Shown: in pieces, positions 63,137-64,000 of the stretch
Layout: each line of letters opens with the position of its first letter
How positions within the stretch are numbered: the first letter of the stretch is position 1
Origin: Synechococcus sp. M16.1
GTDB lineage: Bacteria > Cyanobacteriota > Cyanobacteriia > PCC-6307 > Cyanobiaceae
DNA: 64,000 nucleotides
NCBI RefSeq assembly: GCF_014279895.1
Contig: NZ_CP047954.1
Location: 1,426,001 to 1,490,000, forward strand
Direction of reading: 5' to 3'
Notes under the pieces: model-generated
Told to the model about the DNA's origin: nothing
Databases searched by the model: none
The model's input: only the letters and a program-made list of their open reading frames with translations
Made by a program: the position numbers and the translations under genes

Positions 63137-64000
63137 CTAAACGTTAAACAAAAACTCCATCACATCGCCTTCATCCACCACATACTCCTTTCCTTCACTG
63201 CGCAGCCAGCCTTTGTTGCGGGCTTCTGCCAGTGAGCCGGCCTCCAGCAGCTTCTCCCAACCGATGGTCTGAGCGCGGATGAAGCCCCGCTCGAAATCGG
63301 TGTGAATCACACCGGCAGCCTGGGGAGCTGTCATCCCGGCTTTGAAAGTCCAGGCCCTTGTTTCCTTTTCACCGGTGGTGAAGTAGGTGCGCAGCCCGAG
63401 CAATCGATAGGTGGCCCGAATCAGGCTTTGCAGTCCACCTTCCGTTACCCCGAGACCTTCCAGATAGTCCGCGGTTTCCTCATCTCCCAGTTCCACCAGC
63501 TCCGCTTCCACCTGGGCAGAGATCCGCACCGTTTCGGCACCTTCCTTGGCGGCCAGTTCAACCACCTCGCTGCAGAAGGCATTGCCCCCAGCCAGATCGT
63601 CTTCACTCACATTGGTGGCGTAGATGATCGGCTTGGCGGTCAACAACCCCAAGGGCTTGATCATCGCCGCTTCTTCCTCGTTCAGCTCGACGCTGCGAGC
63701 CGCACCACCGTTCTCGAGCACCGCCTGAATCCGTTCAAGAGCAGCGTCTTCCACCTGCGCTTCTTTGCTGGTGCGCATCTGCTTCTTGAGACGCTCCCGG
63801 CGCTTCTCAATCTGAGCCAGATCCGCCAGACCCAGCTCAAGATTGATCACCTCCGCATCCCGGGAGGGACCAACTGACCCTGAAACGTGAATGACGTCAT
63901 CGTCCTCGAAGCAGCGGATCACGTGAACAATCGCGTCCACCTCACGGATGTTGGCCAGAAACTTGTTGCCCAGACCTTCGCCCTGGCTGGCGCCTTTCAC
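63137..64000 (-). CDS. ychF: Redox-regulated ATPase YchF/OLA1 (partial, N-terminus outside window)
   Basis: 287 codons are present, reaching the window edge; the family length is about 363, so roughly 75 N-terminal residues, including the P-loop, lie beyond 64000. Visible parts are GASQGEGLGNKFLANIREVDAIVHVIRCF (the switch region of this Obg-related GTPase fold), the coiled-coil insert (KRRERLKKQMRTSKEAQVE) and the C-terminal TGS domain (FTTGEKETRAWTFKAGMTAPQAAGVIHTDFERGFIRA). YchF hydrolyses ATP and binds ribosomes. Confidence 0.95.
   Translation of the reverse strand: MKGASQGEGLGNKFLANIREVDAIVHVIRCFEDDDVIHVSGSVGPSRDAEVINLELGLADLAQIEKRRERLKKQMRTSKEAQVEDAALERIQAVLENGGAARSVELNEEEAAMIKPLGLLTAKPIIYATNVSEDDLAGGNAFCSEVVELAAKEGAETVRISAQVEAELVELGDEETADYLEGLGVTEGGLQSLIRATYRLLGLRTYFTTGEKETRAWTFKAGMTAPQAAGVIHTDFERGFIRAQTIGWEKLLEAGSLAEARNKGWLRSEGKEYVVDEGDVMEFLFNV

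Overview
The window is dense, GC-rich cyanobacterial chromosome and most resembles a marine Synechococcus (sub-cluster 5 type). This rests on ferredoxin-NADP reductase with a CpcD-like N-terminal linker domain, the clock kinase SasA, chlI, petG, cytochrome cM, lycopene cyclase and a geranylgeranyl-PP synthase downstream of folD. The small RNA Yfr1 also sits between a guaB-type gene and trxA, a classic picocyanobacterial location. Nearly all DNA is coding. Many genes overlap by 1-4 bases (ATGA, GTGA, TGATG), and GTG and TTG starts are common. The exact strain cannot be named from sequence reading alone.

Layout. 1-3.4 kb: small hypothetical genes and a cupin. 3.2-6.1 kb (minus): pdeM-type phosphoesterase, a large membrane-anchored protein of unknown function, an Sfp-type phosphopantetheinyl transferase and small proteins. 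6.2-8.7 kb: a GluR0-like ligand-gated K+ channel preceded by a coupled 26-residue peptide, a ribbon-helix-helix regulator with palindromic candidate operators, and a divergent DUF296-glutaredoxin fusion. 9-14 kb: CrtISO-type oxidoreductase, rhomboid, peroxiredoxin-like protein, a helix-turn-helix/zinc-ribbon protein and a run of small secreted or membrane proteins. 14-17.6 kb: pepN followed by an AT-rich block. 17.6-26.3 kb: sasA, tRNA-Glu, petH, zwf, opcA, cobB and acylphosphatase; petH, zwf and opcA together serve NADPH supply. 26.4-31.4 kb (mostly minus): a run reading folD, a 2OG-oxygenase gene broken by an in-frame TAG, crtE, a divergent PAP2 protein and a RecD-like helicase. 31.4-45.4 kb: PgpH-like HD phosphohydrolase, RluA-type pseudouridine synthase, leuA with a lone sugar permease, GH57 branching enzyme, gyrA-crtL and a CAAD/CURT-type thylakoid protein. 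45.4-49.7 kb: guaB3, Yfr1, trxA, hisH, rsmD, petG (antisense to the rsmD tail), cytM and a TrmJ-like methyltransferase. 49.7-56.6 kb: beta-lactamase-like protein, DUF3370 protein, chlI, ruvC, 5-formyl-THF cyclo-ligase, sufE and homoserine dehydrogenase. 56.7-64 kb: partial peptide-type ABC importer, alpha/beta hydrolase, MFS permease, a small secreted protein and the C-terminal three quarters of ychF, cut by the window end.

I see no insertion sequence, prophage, CRISPR array or recognisable defence island, so the window is mostly ordinary core genome. The most distinctive points are the DUF296-glutaredoxin fusion beside the palindrome-flanked regulator, the micropeptide coupled to the channel gene, the nonsense-interrupted oxygenase, and the membrane protein of unknown function coupled to pdeM.
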